From Acanthaster planci (taxonomy: Eukaryota > Echinodermata > Asteroidea > Valvatida > Acanthasteridae): DNA of 34,988 bases. Position 1 is the stretch's first letter, and each line of letters opens with the position of its first letter. This document shows, in pieces, positions 1 through 9,660 of the stretch. Position numbers and translations under genes: made by a program. The stretch covers positions 747,328 to 782,315 of the forward strand of contig NW_019091486.1 in assembly GCF_001949145.1 (NCBI RefSeq), in the 5' to 3' direction. Under the pieces are notes generated by a model that ran no database searches, was not told where the DNA came from, and was given only the letters and a program-made list of their open reading frames with translations.

Positions 1-1686
1 GCAGAGTATCCCAGCTTCATCGACTTCGGGAACAGCTTGTATTCCGGCATCAGTATCTGTCAGAAAAAATGAATAAATTCGTTGTTTATCATGAACTATG
101 ACTAGAACAAGAACACAGAATAACAAGAAAAAAATGCCCTTTGTAAATTAAGATGACAACAAAAATATACATTTCCAATGCAGTTTGATACTTACGCATA
201 TCACAACCAAGAATTTTCACTGGATCAGTCTGACAAGCAGCATCCACCGTCTGCACATGTAAAAAAAAATTGAAACTTATTAAAAAAACATTTCCAAAGA
301 AAATACTGAAAGAACAATACCCATTTGTTCCTCTTGAATGTTCAACAATAGTTGAAAGGAGCACATGATTGTGATGGACTTACCGACACAACTGGAATCA
401 TGCTACTAGAACTGGCAAAAGACTCTGGGTCTGGCACACTCTCTCTGCACAAGGTTCTATCTTCAACCTGTCCAACTTGGTCACTCTCTGTTCTGGCTTG
501 CTTCCGTGGAAGCACATCCTCCATAACCTGATAGCAGTTTCCAGTGAAGAACAAATTAAATAAAATCCTTTTTATAGCTCCATGCTAAAATTAGTCCTTG
601 TTAAAATGAATAGGACTTAGGAGGAATAGTTCAGTAAAACGAGTGTCATTTTCAAACTACCACAGTTGTGCTTATAACAGTGAAAAATTTTTTGAAAAGC
701 AAAAGAAACAAAAAGGGACAGAAACCGTATAGTTAATGATATTGTTGCTTCTCAGCTTCACGGCACGATCAGCAAGGTTTACGCTGATTGAAAAAGAACT
801 GCACTTTGTATATCAGTGAGTGACCAGATTTGTGTCAACAGAAAGTGTTGAGTGTCGACCGATTTCAACCCTGCCCCATCATTAGCCTATCAAAATGTAC
901 AAATATTGAAGTGGGTTTCTATTTCTGCACAGTATTTCTAGCTTTAAGATCAACAGAATAAACAACCAAAATCGAATTCTGGGCAGTCGCCAGCATGGAC
1001 AGTGCGTGGAGTGTGCAGTGCGAATAGTTGTCATTTGTGAAGTACGTGTTTTCATGGCGATCTGTGCATGTACATGTACATGTACAAGTATCCGTGTACA
1101 CGCATGTGCGTGTAAGCCCACGACGTGGTGGGATATGTACCATACATGTACATGTACACTTACGCACCCACCCGGTAGCAACGTGACCGGTACACACGTA
1201 CACGCGCGCACACTGTACATGAAGTGTACCCTGCCTAACGAAACGTGTGCAAAACGATCACCTGCAAAACGCATGTACCATGCGATGATGAAACTAACGT
1301 ACGTGCATGCATGACAAGTGAGAAACGATAAAACTTACTCGGAGTCGCTCGCGTTTTGCAAAAGCACCCTTCCTCTTCTCTTCCAGTACCGGCTCGCTTT
1401 TCTTGCTTGTTAGAAATATTGTGGGCACAGCATCGGGACGAAGCATTGCCTTGAACTTAATCCCAAACTGATGTTGTTGATCGTTGGGGTTTCGATCAAA
1501 GCAAGAAGGCTCGAAGTGCGCGGAGCAGATCACCGAGTGCTCGGTTGGTCCTGACCACTTGGCTCGGGTCAGCTTCACTTTGGCCGTCCAAATTCGTCGA
1601 AATTTCGGGTCAGATGGAAACCGATGCAGACTAAAACCATCTTTGGTAGTGTTGCTGCAGCCAGCAACAATACAGGTCGGTGGCAT
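1..1686 (-). CDS. THAP-domain protein, 5' part of a multi-exon gene (continues off the left edge)
   Basis: Four coding exons are visible on the minus strand: 1686-1339, 527-384, 250-196 and 56-1. The donors are GTAAGT at 1338, 383 and 195; the acceptors are CAG ending at 528, 251 and 57. Phases are 0, 0 and 1, and all junctions keep the reading frame, giving about 201 residues before the window edge. Exon 1 encodes a complete THAP zinc finger: C5 and C10 (C-x4-C), C54 and H57 (C-x2-H), W33, F58 and the terminal AVPTIF box at residues 86-91. These are the known signature of this DNA-binding C2CH finger. A basic stretch (residues about 95-116) follows. Exons 2-4 are acidic/serine-rich and carry a CQTDP motif and a related HTDAGIQA motif, seen in other invertebrate THAP proteins as low-complexity linkers. 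Role inferred: sequence-specific nuclear DNA binding, or domesticated-transposase ancestry. The C-terminal domain is outside the window, so the subfamily is unknown. Confidence 0.85.
1050..1215. repeat. CATGTACA/GTACACGT alternating purine-pyrimidine tract in THAP intron 1
   Basis: Repeated CATGTACA and related TACACGCATGTGCGTG words form a locally self-complementary, alternating purine-pyrimidine stretch. Long reading frames on both strands here are by-products of this composition and are not genes. The rest of intron 1 (530-1338) shows nothing else recognisable. Confidence 0.6.
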
Positions 1687-1860
1687 TCCGAAAAACTACG
1701 TTATTTTCGTGAAGGAGTGCGGCGAAAATCTCAAGAAACTTTACAAGAAGTGCGTGTGACGCTGCCGATCAAGCTGCCACGTATAACCGGGAAAGTATGC
1801 CGATCTCCGGAGTTTACGTCACACATTCTTATGTTAATGAGGAGATAGGCGGGGCGTGTT
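1687..1860 (-). promoter_or_regulatory. Putative promoter/5' UTR region of the THAP gene
   Basis: The segment lies directly upstream of the THAP start codon. It has a GC-box-like GGCGGGGCG at 1848-1856 and a CRE/ATF-like TTACGTCA at 1814-1821. It is richer in CpG than its surroundings and no TATA box is evident. The transcription start is not determined, so part of this may be 5' UTR. Confidence 0.3.
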
Positions 1861-1890
1861 GGTCACCCCTCAAACATGTTTTTATTTTTT

Positions 1891-1930
1891 TATTNTTAAT
1901 ACTAAACTTAAACTAAACTAAACTTACTTA
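1891..1930. repeat. Short AAACT-type microsatellite beside a single ambiguous base
   Basis: One N at 1895 is followed by about five imperfect units of TAAAC/AAACT. The ambiguous base sits at the edge of a T-rich run and probably reflects a sequencing or assembly uncertainty. Confidence 0.6.
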
Positions 1931-2835
1931 ATATAGATATCAAGATGCATTTACAATGTCCAAAACAAGAAAACGGGTTTAAATGGGACACAAAGGAAGA
2001 ACTGCATTGATATTGTATCGTCCTTTCATTTATTACAATGCAATGCTATTTCAGGAGTCCGTAATTAAGGCTGGCGCGAAGAGTGTTTTTCCCATTGTGT
2101 CAACACACGGCTATCAGCAAATGTATTGTAAACTCACGATATGACCAAAAAATAATAATCACTCGCCTTGAGTGCACCCTTAAATGTGACCTCAACTCTT
2201 ATAGAAAATCTGAACTTTTCACTTGTTACTTTTGTCACCGTCCACCTTTACTATCAACTTAGGTTAAGGGTGAGTCACATTGCTTTAACCCGAAAAGGTT
2301 ATTAAACAGACAATTGATAATTGATTCCCATATACTGACTGAGTAGTAGCACCTCCTCACATTTATACATTAAAAAATCGTTATTTGGGGAGTTCAGTTC
2401 CACCGCGAGAAAGCTCAGAGTAAAAATAAAAATAAGCCTATGGGCGGCAAACAATATTTAGCGATTTGATGATGTCAAAATACGCGCCCAAGAGTTTAAT
2501 ACTTGCGGCCGTAACGGGCTATCTGGTTGCGGACCCATCGCAAATGTTTGCAGCGAATAAAACTGTTTGTGCTTGCATTATGCATCGGCCCACTGAGCTT
2601 AGTTATTATTCAGTAAAGACGTAGGTATGATTTTGAAGCCTGGCAACTATGTGCCATCTGATGTTTCCTCGGTGGTCATTCTCAGCGAATTACCACTGCC
2701 ATCCAGCACGTGACCCTCCCGACAAGACCTTGCGTAAACACGCACTGTCGATCTAGTCTTTTTTATTCTATAATAATTATGGCCCCGAGACAATGAAACA
2801 AGTGCAGAGCCGTAGTGTGACGTCATTGAAACAAG

Positions 2836-2910
2836 CTTTCATTGGATGCTCCCGGCGAGTTTTGTTTTCAAACTGAAAACAAAACTCGTCGGGAGCATCC
2901 TGATTGAAAG
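2836..2910. repeat. Near-perfect inverted repeat (27-bp arms, 3-nt loop)
   Basis: Arms 2844-2870 and 2874-2900 are complementary except for one position, which would be a G-U pair in RNA. The spacer is only AAC. After a small asymmetric bulge, six further pairs join CTTTCA (2836-2841) to TGAAAG (2905-2910). It could be a small fold-back element, a young inverted duplication or, if transcribed, a long RNA hairpin. The 3-nt loop argues against a typical pre-microRNA. Confidence 0.85.
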
Positions 2911-3638
2911 AATTTCAACTTATGCTTTTGATGCTAGTAGCAATCCTTATTCGGGTTTTTTACATGATAGTTTGTTATGAATATAGCTACATTTAATACA
3001 AAGTGAAACTGTGAATTACTAATGCGACAGATCATTAATTAATAGCGCCCCCATTGTCATACGATTTCCAGCCTCTGACTCTCATGCAGCGGCGAATGCA
3101 TCTTTTGGTGTATGTGTGTAGGGGGTGCAAATACAAAAGTAAATGTGGCTTCTGCCTTATTAAACATGATGTGGGGAGAGAAAAGTATCAAAAGCCTTAC
3201 TCGTGGCCCCGACATCTTTGATTTTACCATATCTTGAATATCAAAAAGCCTTATGTATACTGAAAGATGAAAAACATTCTTTTGTAATTTTTTTTTCAAA
3301 GAATATTGCCTTTTGCACAGGTTGTGAACGAGAGGGTATTGTCTACACGCAGATATTCTCAAGAACTAAAAGTGGTGAGCTATGGAATCTCGTGGTTGTG
3401 ATTCACCTGAGCGCATCATTAATGCACCGTCCTCTTGCACTCTGCTTAATGAATGTTTCTTGAGATCGCATTCACTGCAGATTAATAATGTATTATCTGT
3501 AACACACAAATACAAACATGAGAAACTTCTGCAACTTTCCCTGATAGCAACAATGACGGTTGGGTCACCAACAGCTTGACGTCTTTGGGCCAAAAATGCA
3601 GTCTACGTGACGTGCCAAACCAAATATAGATTTTGACC

Positions 3639-3658
3639 CCCCCCCCACACACACACAC
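3639..3658. repeat. C-run followed by a (CA)n microsatellite
   Basis: A run of nine C is followed by about six CA units. This is ordinary simple-sequence DNA. Confidence 0.9.
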
Positions 3659-3745
3659 ATGTTTACGGGGCGTGTAGTGGTCCATCCACAAATCAATCAT
3701 GGATTAATTTAGTATTAGATTAAAGAAATAAAATAGAGAACACAC

Positions 3746-5062
3746 CTCCAGAAACTGAAGCAACCACCAGAAGAACGAACAGAAGTTTCCCTTCTGCAAA
3801 AAAAAGAGAAATAGGTCAAATCTCCTCGTCAATATCAGTGGTGTATGTAGAGTGCAACTACCCGTTTGTTTATCTAACGAAGGTTTTTTTTTTTAATTAG
3901 GGAAGCAACTTTGACAAGTCTGAGAGACAGAAGATATCAGTCGGTATATACAAGACTAACCACCTCAATTCAGCCGACAATAGCTTTAGGGATTGTAAGC
4001 TTTTGTTCGAACCTCAAGCTTAAAATGAGAAATTTGCAAAATCTTATTGCTACAAGATACACCATATAAAGTCTCCAGCGTGATTTTCGCAAGTGCAGGG
4101 AAGGTTTGGGGTTTGATTAGTTTATTTGCATGTTTTGTTTTGATCAAATCTTGTGGATAAGGACTGTGAAACAGTCGACAGCAGAGCACAATAAGCAATG
4201 GTCAATAGCATGGATATGTCAAGTTTAAGTACAAAGGACTTCATGTTACCATACGTTTACGGAGCCCTTCTACATCACAGGTTTCTGTTTGCTCTGCTCA
4301 ATGCCACCATTCTTTCGTTTGTTTCCACCAAATTGTCACTTTTTAATCATCGATTGACATCTTATAACACAGTCGAATCAATATTTTCTATTTGTTGATT
4401 TTGATCTCACAATTACGCGGGAGAGGATTTTTTAATTCGTATATTATTTAATAATCAATATTGACTGCTGTGATCGATGTTAGTCATGACGTTATTACCT
4501 AAAGGACTCCTAGCAGCAGTTATTATTTTGTCGTGAATTTTTTATTGTATTTGTCTCACCTGAAGATCCTCAATTTAATCGAAACAAAGAGTATCTCAGT
4601 CCGTTGCTGCATGGACAGAAAGTTAAGCAATGCGCTGCGTCAGTGCATCGTCGTATTAATCTGTGTTAGTAGAGCGTACCTTGCTTGCAAGTAAAATCTC
4701 AGTCATACCATAAAACATTTTGGACGAAAATGTACATATGCCCTCAAACCAAGCAGACGCTGATAAGGTACCATACGCTTCCTGTTTGCATTCAATTTCA
4801 AATGATGATTGCATTCAGATTCAAAATGATATTTGCCTCAAGCTATATTTTTCTGTGAAAAATAACGAGAGAAATAATAATGGTAACAAGAGAAACGATA
4901 AATTAGGTAATTGTTTCCTTTTCCATTAATTGTTTATGGAAGCGCATATCCCAAAGTTATAGCCGTACCCTTCAGAAAGGACGTAAAGGTATATTTAAAA
5001 AATGGCTCACGAAGATAGGGCTCTAGATTCACCCTTTAGTAATTTAAAAGGTTCTTACCCAT
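3746..5062 (-). CDS. Gene C: 5' exons of a Ly6/uPAR-like gene, remaining exons not found
   Basis: Two coding exons match the unusual start of genes A and B. Exon 1 contributes only ATG+G (5062-5059) before a GTAAGA donor. Exon 2 is 48 nt (3793-3746), between a T-rich acceptor ending TTTGCAG and donor GTGTGT. Spliced, they read MEGKLLFVLLVVASVSG, a good signal-peptide core, and end in phase 1 like the paralogues. No exon with the cysteine-rich domain is seen between here and the THAP gene. Possibilities: a decayed or truncated duplicate, a gene whose later exons lie beyond the THAP gene off the left edge, or a signal exon now spliced to something divergent. The match to the paralogues in length, phase and sequence makes the exons themselves likely; expression is unknown. 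Confidence 0.5.
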
Positions 5063-6184
5063 GTTGCAAGGTAAATATCAGCGTAAGCTTCGAAAGGGCC
5101 GGAACGTAATATGCAGTCAACCAGTCGTCAAGACGGAACAGTGAGCGCATCTGGTCCAAAGGCTTTCGGTGCTCGGGAACTCCTGGGCGTAAACTAATGA
5201 CTAGCCAATCAAAAACCAACACTGGAGTGACGTGCACACATTTTGCAAGTGAAGTGGGATCACGTTTCATGTCTGGGACCTCACCATGCACGCATTTCGA
5301 GCTACTAGTATTTATAACTGAGAACTAACTCACCTACGCGAAGTCACACAGGGAAAGGCCAACTTATAAGGTTTTTGAGCAACCCCTTCGGGGAGGTTTT
5401 CAACCTTCGAAGCGGTTGTAAACAGCGTTTATAGTTTGCCTTTGGTTGTTTGAAGGACGAGACTTAGATGACATCTCAGCACAAGGCTTAGTTTGCCTAA
5501 TGCAGCTGCGTTTGAAAAACTCGAGTCCCTGTGTGTTGGGGGGGGGTGATTTTGTATTTCAAAAACGAATCCCCATCTTTCAATTTGACTTACGAAACAG
5601 CGCGCGTTAACGCTGTGAAAACCAACGACTACAACGAGCGAGTGTACACCTTTTGTAAGAAGCCTGAATGTATAGTCGTGGTCGAAAGTGAAGTAGAGAT
5701 ATTCTTACTGAACATATATGGTAAAGCAAATACAATTACTGGAATTTCTATCTCGCCGCGGCAACTTAGTATTTGTTGACAATTTAACTCGACGAAGTGA
5801 GTGACCAAAGACCACTGTCACTGAATTGGGCGCCTGTCCAATACTTGCAGTATTTGTATACGTTTTAAGGGCTGCTAAATCTGCTCTGTGGAAGCTGCTG
5901 CATGATATTGTGTCCTGACAGGGTGTCCTTTTTAGCTTATAAAAAGAAGACAAAACATGACCTGTACCATGTACAGATACTCTTAACGTTAAAACATTAC
6001 CGAGCGATAGGATCACGATGTGTTCAAGGTAATACGTGCATTCAAAACTCGATATCTTTCGCAATAAAACATTCAGAAGAGTGGTTATCTCCATTTTAAT
6101 TTGAAACATTGTTCCCGCGTTTGGAGTCAGTGAATCAGAGAAAGTGACAGAGGTGAGTTATTTTTCTAAGGGCTTTTTGAGGGT

Positions 6185-6238
6185 GGTTTATGAGGCTGAG
6201 GTCAAGCAACCGCTCGCATAAAGCGGCCTCCATAAACC
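6185..6238. repeat. Nested inverted repeat
   Basis: GGTTTATGAGGC (6185-6196) pairs with GCCTCCATAAACC (6226-6238) apart from one bulged base. Inside, CCGCT (6210-6214) pairs with AGCGG (6222-6226), which shares base 6226 with the outer arm, so the two stems partly compete. It is a possible small fold-back remnant. Confidence 0.55.
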
Positions 6239-6254
6239 GTGTTTCATTGAAACA

Positions 6255-6440
6255 TTTTATAATAATAATGGCCGTTTATTGTGCGCTCATATCCATCGTT
6301 ACTGGTGTTCAATTCAATGTGCTGGGTCACAGTCATTGCACACCAGGCCCATAAATGCTCAAATAGCCATTCCCCTCCCTGGAAAGTACACAACCCTGTG
6401 CTACACGTCACAAAGTTCCTTTTTAGCTAATAAATCAAGA
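6255..6440 (-). repeat. Possible SINE or other retroposon fragment (minus orientation)
   Basis: On the minus strand a unique segment ends in GCGCACAATAAACGGCC followed by ATTATTATTATAAAA. This resembles the 3' end and AT-rich triplet tail of tRNA-derived SINEs. No clear A or B box is visible, so this is a weak call made from the tail alone. Confidence 0.3.
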
Positions 6441-7796
6441 TGTATTTTACTTCTGAGTTGACTTGGACATGTCTATGCTTGACTGTCTTGCTGACCGTAG
6501 TCACTAGTGGCATATCTTTCGTTGGTCTAAGGTTTAGTGGTTTTGGTCCAAGGAAAGGTTAAAGGTACCCTGGTCGCGAGAAATGAACAAGTTTTGGGTT
6601 CCTTGGGACTTCCGGGGCGGTGTGACGTCGCAAGGTTTCTGGGGTTTTTTTTCCTACGACACAATAATGAGTAAGCAAAAAAGCAAGTGCAACGATCATC
6701 ATTCTAGGGAGCAGTACCTTGAGACTGAGTTGTTGAGGGTATTCACGTATTATCTTACCCTTTCAATTTTGAATTTTGACCGATTATAAATATTGTAAGC
6801 TCAAAAATGTTGTTACTTGTGAGAGGCTTGGGAATAGAGCATATCATATTTCTATGTTGCTGGTAAGGAGACTTCTCCTGTGACTGTGAGTTCATTTTAT
6901 TATGATATCTTATTAAATTTGAATTTATCCCACAGAGCACAAAACGTGATCATCTGTTTTTCTGCTATCAGAATACGTGTAGTTGAAAAGCAGGTATCAC
7001 GTCTTGTAACATGCAGTTTTCGACTTTTACACTTTCTTCTACCTGTGAACAGAATAATCATTTTGTTATACTTTTCTTATTGAAATCGTAGAGAACGTTT
7101 ATCATAATAGTATTACAAAAAGCATTTTTTCAACTAAAACACATGGAGATTGAAATGAAAAGACCAATACTCTCCCAAAGGCTGCGTTTGCAGACGTGAT
7201 TGGTTAGCTCTTCAATGATATTTTGCACCGCTGTAGTCATGAATGACTGAGCATCCCCGCTTGTCATAATAATAGGTAAATCTTTTAATCAGTTGGACTT
7301 TAATACATCCATGTCAAAGGGCATGCGAAATAGCTTCAGCTATTGTCTAGCTTGCAAGACATGCCTTTATTATCGTTACCTCGCTCATCCTTTTCCAAAC
7401 ATGAAAGACAAACAGACTATCATGACCTGTGCAGAGAAGCCTAAAAACAAACGTGAAAGTGAAATTTACTGAAGTAAAATTTGTAATGGAACTATTGTTT
7501 TATAAAACGCTGAATAACAGAGAGCAGTGTTTAATTTAAAAAGCCTGCTTTCGCTTTCCCTTCGCTATTTGTACTTGGGAATAAACTAAACTTCGCTGAA
7601 TGTACTGTGCACACCTTATAATCCAACACCTCATAATGATCTTTAATCCTTCCTACTTCCTCCAAATGAGATTCTGTGGTCGCGTAGGTTTCTTGTGCGG
7701 CATTTGTCCATGGAGTTAGCCATAAGGTCTGTATTTCAGCCGGTCTTTGACATGGTTTTGACTATCATATTCGTTACAATGTTGTCACGCTCATTT

Positions 7797-8151
7797 GCGT
7801 AAATCCCATGGGAACAGCAGTATACATCCTGGCACTTTTTAAGGTTGGGGATTGGCTGTTGAATCACCCCTCAACCTTTTTATTTAAAACGGATTGTAAA
7901 TAATCATTTGACATCCAATGACTAAAAAGCACTCATTAACACTCAAAAAGAGAAAGCTTTTTAAGCTAAAAATTTGCCATTATGAATACATATTACGTAT
8001 ATACATCAATATCATGAACATCAACCTCTGCATAGAGTTATATGGTATCCCTTCGCCCACTTTTCAATTCTCACGGCTGGGCAAGTCATTCCCCACCTTT
8101 CCCCATGTCCCTCCCCACCCCAATTTCGGGGCTCAAATTACTTTACGCCAC
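7797..8151 (-). mobile_element. GGCGTAAAT-ended short inverted-repeat element, copy 3
   Basis: Both ends match the ends of the element at 32460-32860: GCGTAAATCCCATGGG at 7797 and, on the minus strand, CCAGTGGCGTAAA ending at 8151. Between them, the words GGGAATGACTTGCCCAG, TAACTCTATGC and AACAGCCAATCCCC correspond to words in the 32460 copy. It is about 355 bp with no coding capacity, which fits a non-autonomous DNA transposon (MITE-like). Superfamily is not assigned. Confidence 0.6.
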
Positions 8152-8384
8152 TGGTCCCTCTGTAGCTAATTCGTCCAATGCTTGGAGAATATTGAGGATA
8201 AGAAATGCACTTGTGAACACTCGCTGCACAAATGTTACGCTATCTGGCATGAAAGAGAAGAACCCAAGTTCAAACCACGGCTGACATGCTTTTGTAATTA
8301 AGTAAACAGATACAATATTAAGGAATCCACCCAGTAACCGGATGTACATAGCAGGAAGTGAAGTATTTGTATAATTTTATCAAC

Positions 8385-8790
8385 AGTTTTTTTTTTGAAG
8401 ATACTTTTTCGAGGGATCTACTGCTCAGTTTGGAGAAAATCGGTCTTGCGAAATATTTTTTAAAATCTCATGATACGTATTTTTCCAACGTTCGCATTTA
8501 AAGTTGCATTTTCAAGTTCACTTTTGAGAGATGTGTCTTTAGAAATATGGTTTCTATTTTTTTTTAAATGTCTTTCAAGACATGTCTGTCCAAAGTTTAT
8601 TTGTGCGAGATATACATACATGCATTTAAATAATCGTTGTTAAAATTATTTATTTTAAGAAACATTGTTTCAAATTCGAGAAAAATATCGTTTGAACAAG
8701 AGATATTTTCTTTCCAAGTCGATTTCATGAGATATGTTTTTCCAAAGCTCATTCCTATCATAAATGTCTTTTTTTACGTTTTTTTTTTCA
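8385..8790. repeat. Degenerate tandem repeat, AGATATGTTTTTCCAAAG-like units
   Basis: Units resembling GAGATATGTTTTTCCAAAG followed by CATTT or a similar word recur at irregular spacing of roughly 30-40 bases. They have diverged strongly and have T-runs between them. No coding potential is seen. It looks like an old minisatellite. Confidence 0.4.
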
Positions 8791-9544
8791 AAAGTAGAAA
8801 ATACAGCTTCTAACTTTAGATCTGGTAGAAACCAATTTGGAAAAAAATATATTATTGAACGTACACTTCAGGCTCTTGTACAAACTGCACTGGGAATGAC
8901 ATGAAAGAATTCTACCTAGCCTGGTTATTCTTACTTGCAATCTTACCAGCATTGACATCAACGAGAGCAAAAGTGAAACTCATAACAAAGTGCTTCCCAA
9001 CTCCTCTAAATGCTAACAAATGAAAAAGGCAAAATAATGAGAGGTCTGTCAAAACAGTTCTGCTTTCCACCTTCTCTTTCGTTTCTTCCTTCAGAATAAA
9101 TAGATCGTGGCTCTATATAAACTTGTAATAAAGTGTCCTTCAAGGGGCCCTCAGAGCATTTCTCATTAGGTTCCGGGGCTATTCTGCCTTCACTTCACTG
9201 ACACTTCTGTCACACGTGTTGACAGTTTCCGTGGATGGATCCAGAACCATTTAGTGGGAGGGGGAGCAGATGTAAATCTTGTTCATTGGTTTTTGATTCT
9301 GGGGGTTTTCTTCCACGACCACATGACGTCTATAAGACGGCTTATCCATGCCAATTACTGGTGTCACAAGGCGCCTTTCCATTATGTACTTTTTAGTGCG
9401 TGGCAAAGACGATGCGTTCAGGCATTTTACTTTCTCAGATACAAACATCTAAACCATTAACATAGCACAAGAGTGCTTTGCGTTCGGCCGTCAAAGCCGT
9501 CGGTATTCTGACGGATACGCAACGATTGGTGCCTCTCATTTTGC

Positions 9545-9660
9545 CAAACCAAAAGACGTCTTTTTCAGACAACTAAAAACGACGTCATTTTCCAACGACG
9601 AAACGACGTGTTTTCTACCTTTGAGACGTCGTATATGTAGCCAAGAAAAGACGTTGTTTA
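9545..9660. repeat. Cluster of GACGTC/ACGTCG words
   Basis: AAAGACGTCTTT, AACGACGTCATTTT, AAACGACGTGTTTT, GAGACGTCGTAT and AAAGACGTTG occur within about 115 bases. The core is the palindrome GACGTC (CRE-like). It could be a decayed short tandem repeat or a cluster of bZIP-type sites. No adjacent gene start is identified. Confidence 0.45.

Larger units (their letters stand above)
1936..3745. other. Non-coding stretch, no gene recognised
   Basis: Apart from the hairpin at 2836-2910 and a C9-(CA)n run near 3639-3658, I see no exon with convincing splice sites. I searched the minus strand for Ly6-type exons (C-x2-C start, C-x-C-x4-C-N end) that could complete gene C and found none. Confidence 0.5.

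Noticed and set aside
882-1314. Cysteine-rich open frames on both strands
   Set aside because: They come from the CATGTACA/GTACACG simple sequence in THAP intron 1.
2836-2910. Pre-microRNA
   Set aside because: The 3-nt loop and near-perfect arms do not fit animal pre-microRNAs; kept as an inverted repeat.
5384-5396. CCCCTTCGGGG hairpin as a transcription terminator
   Set aside because: Rho-independent terminators are bacterial; the stem is too short to mean anything here.
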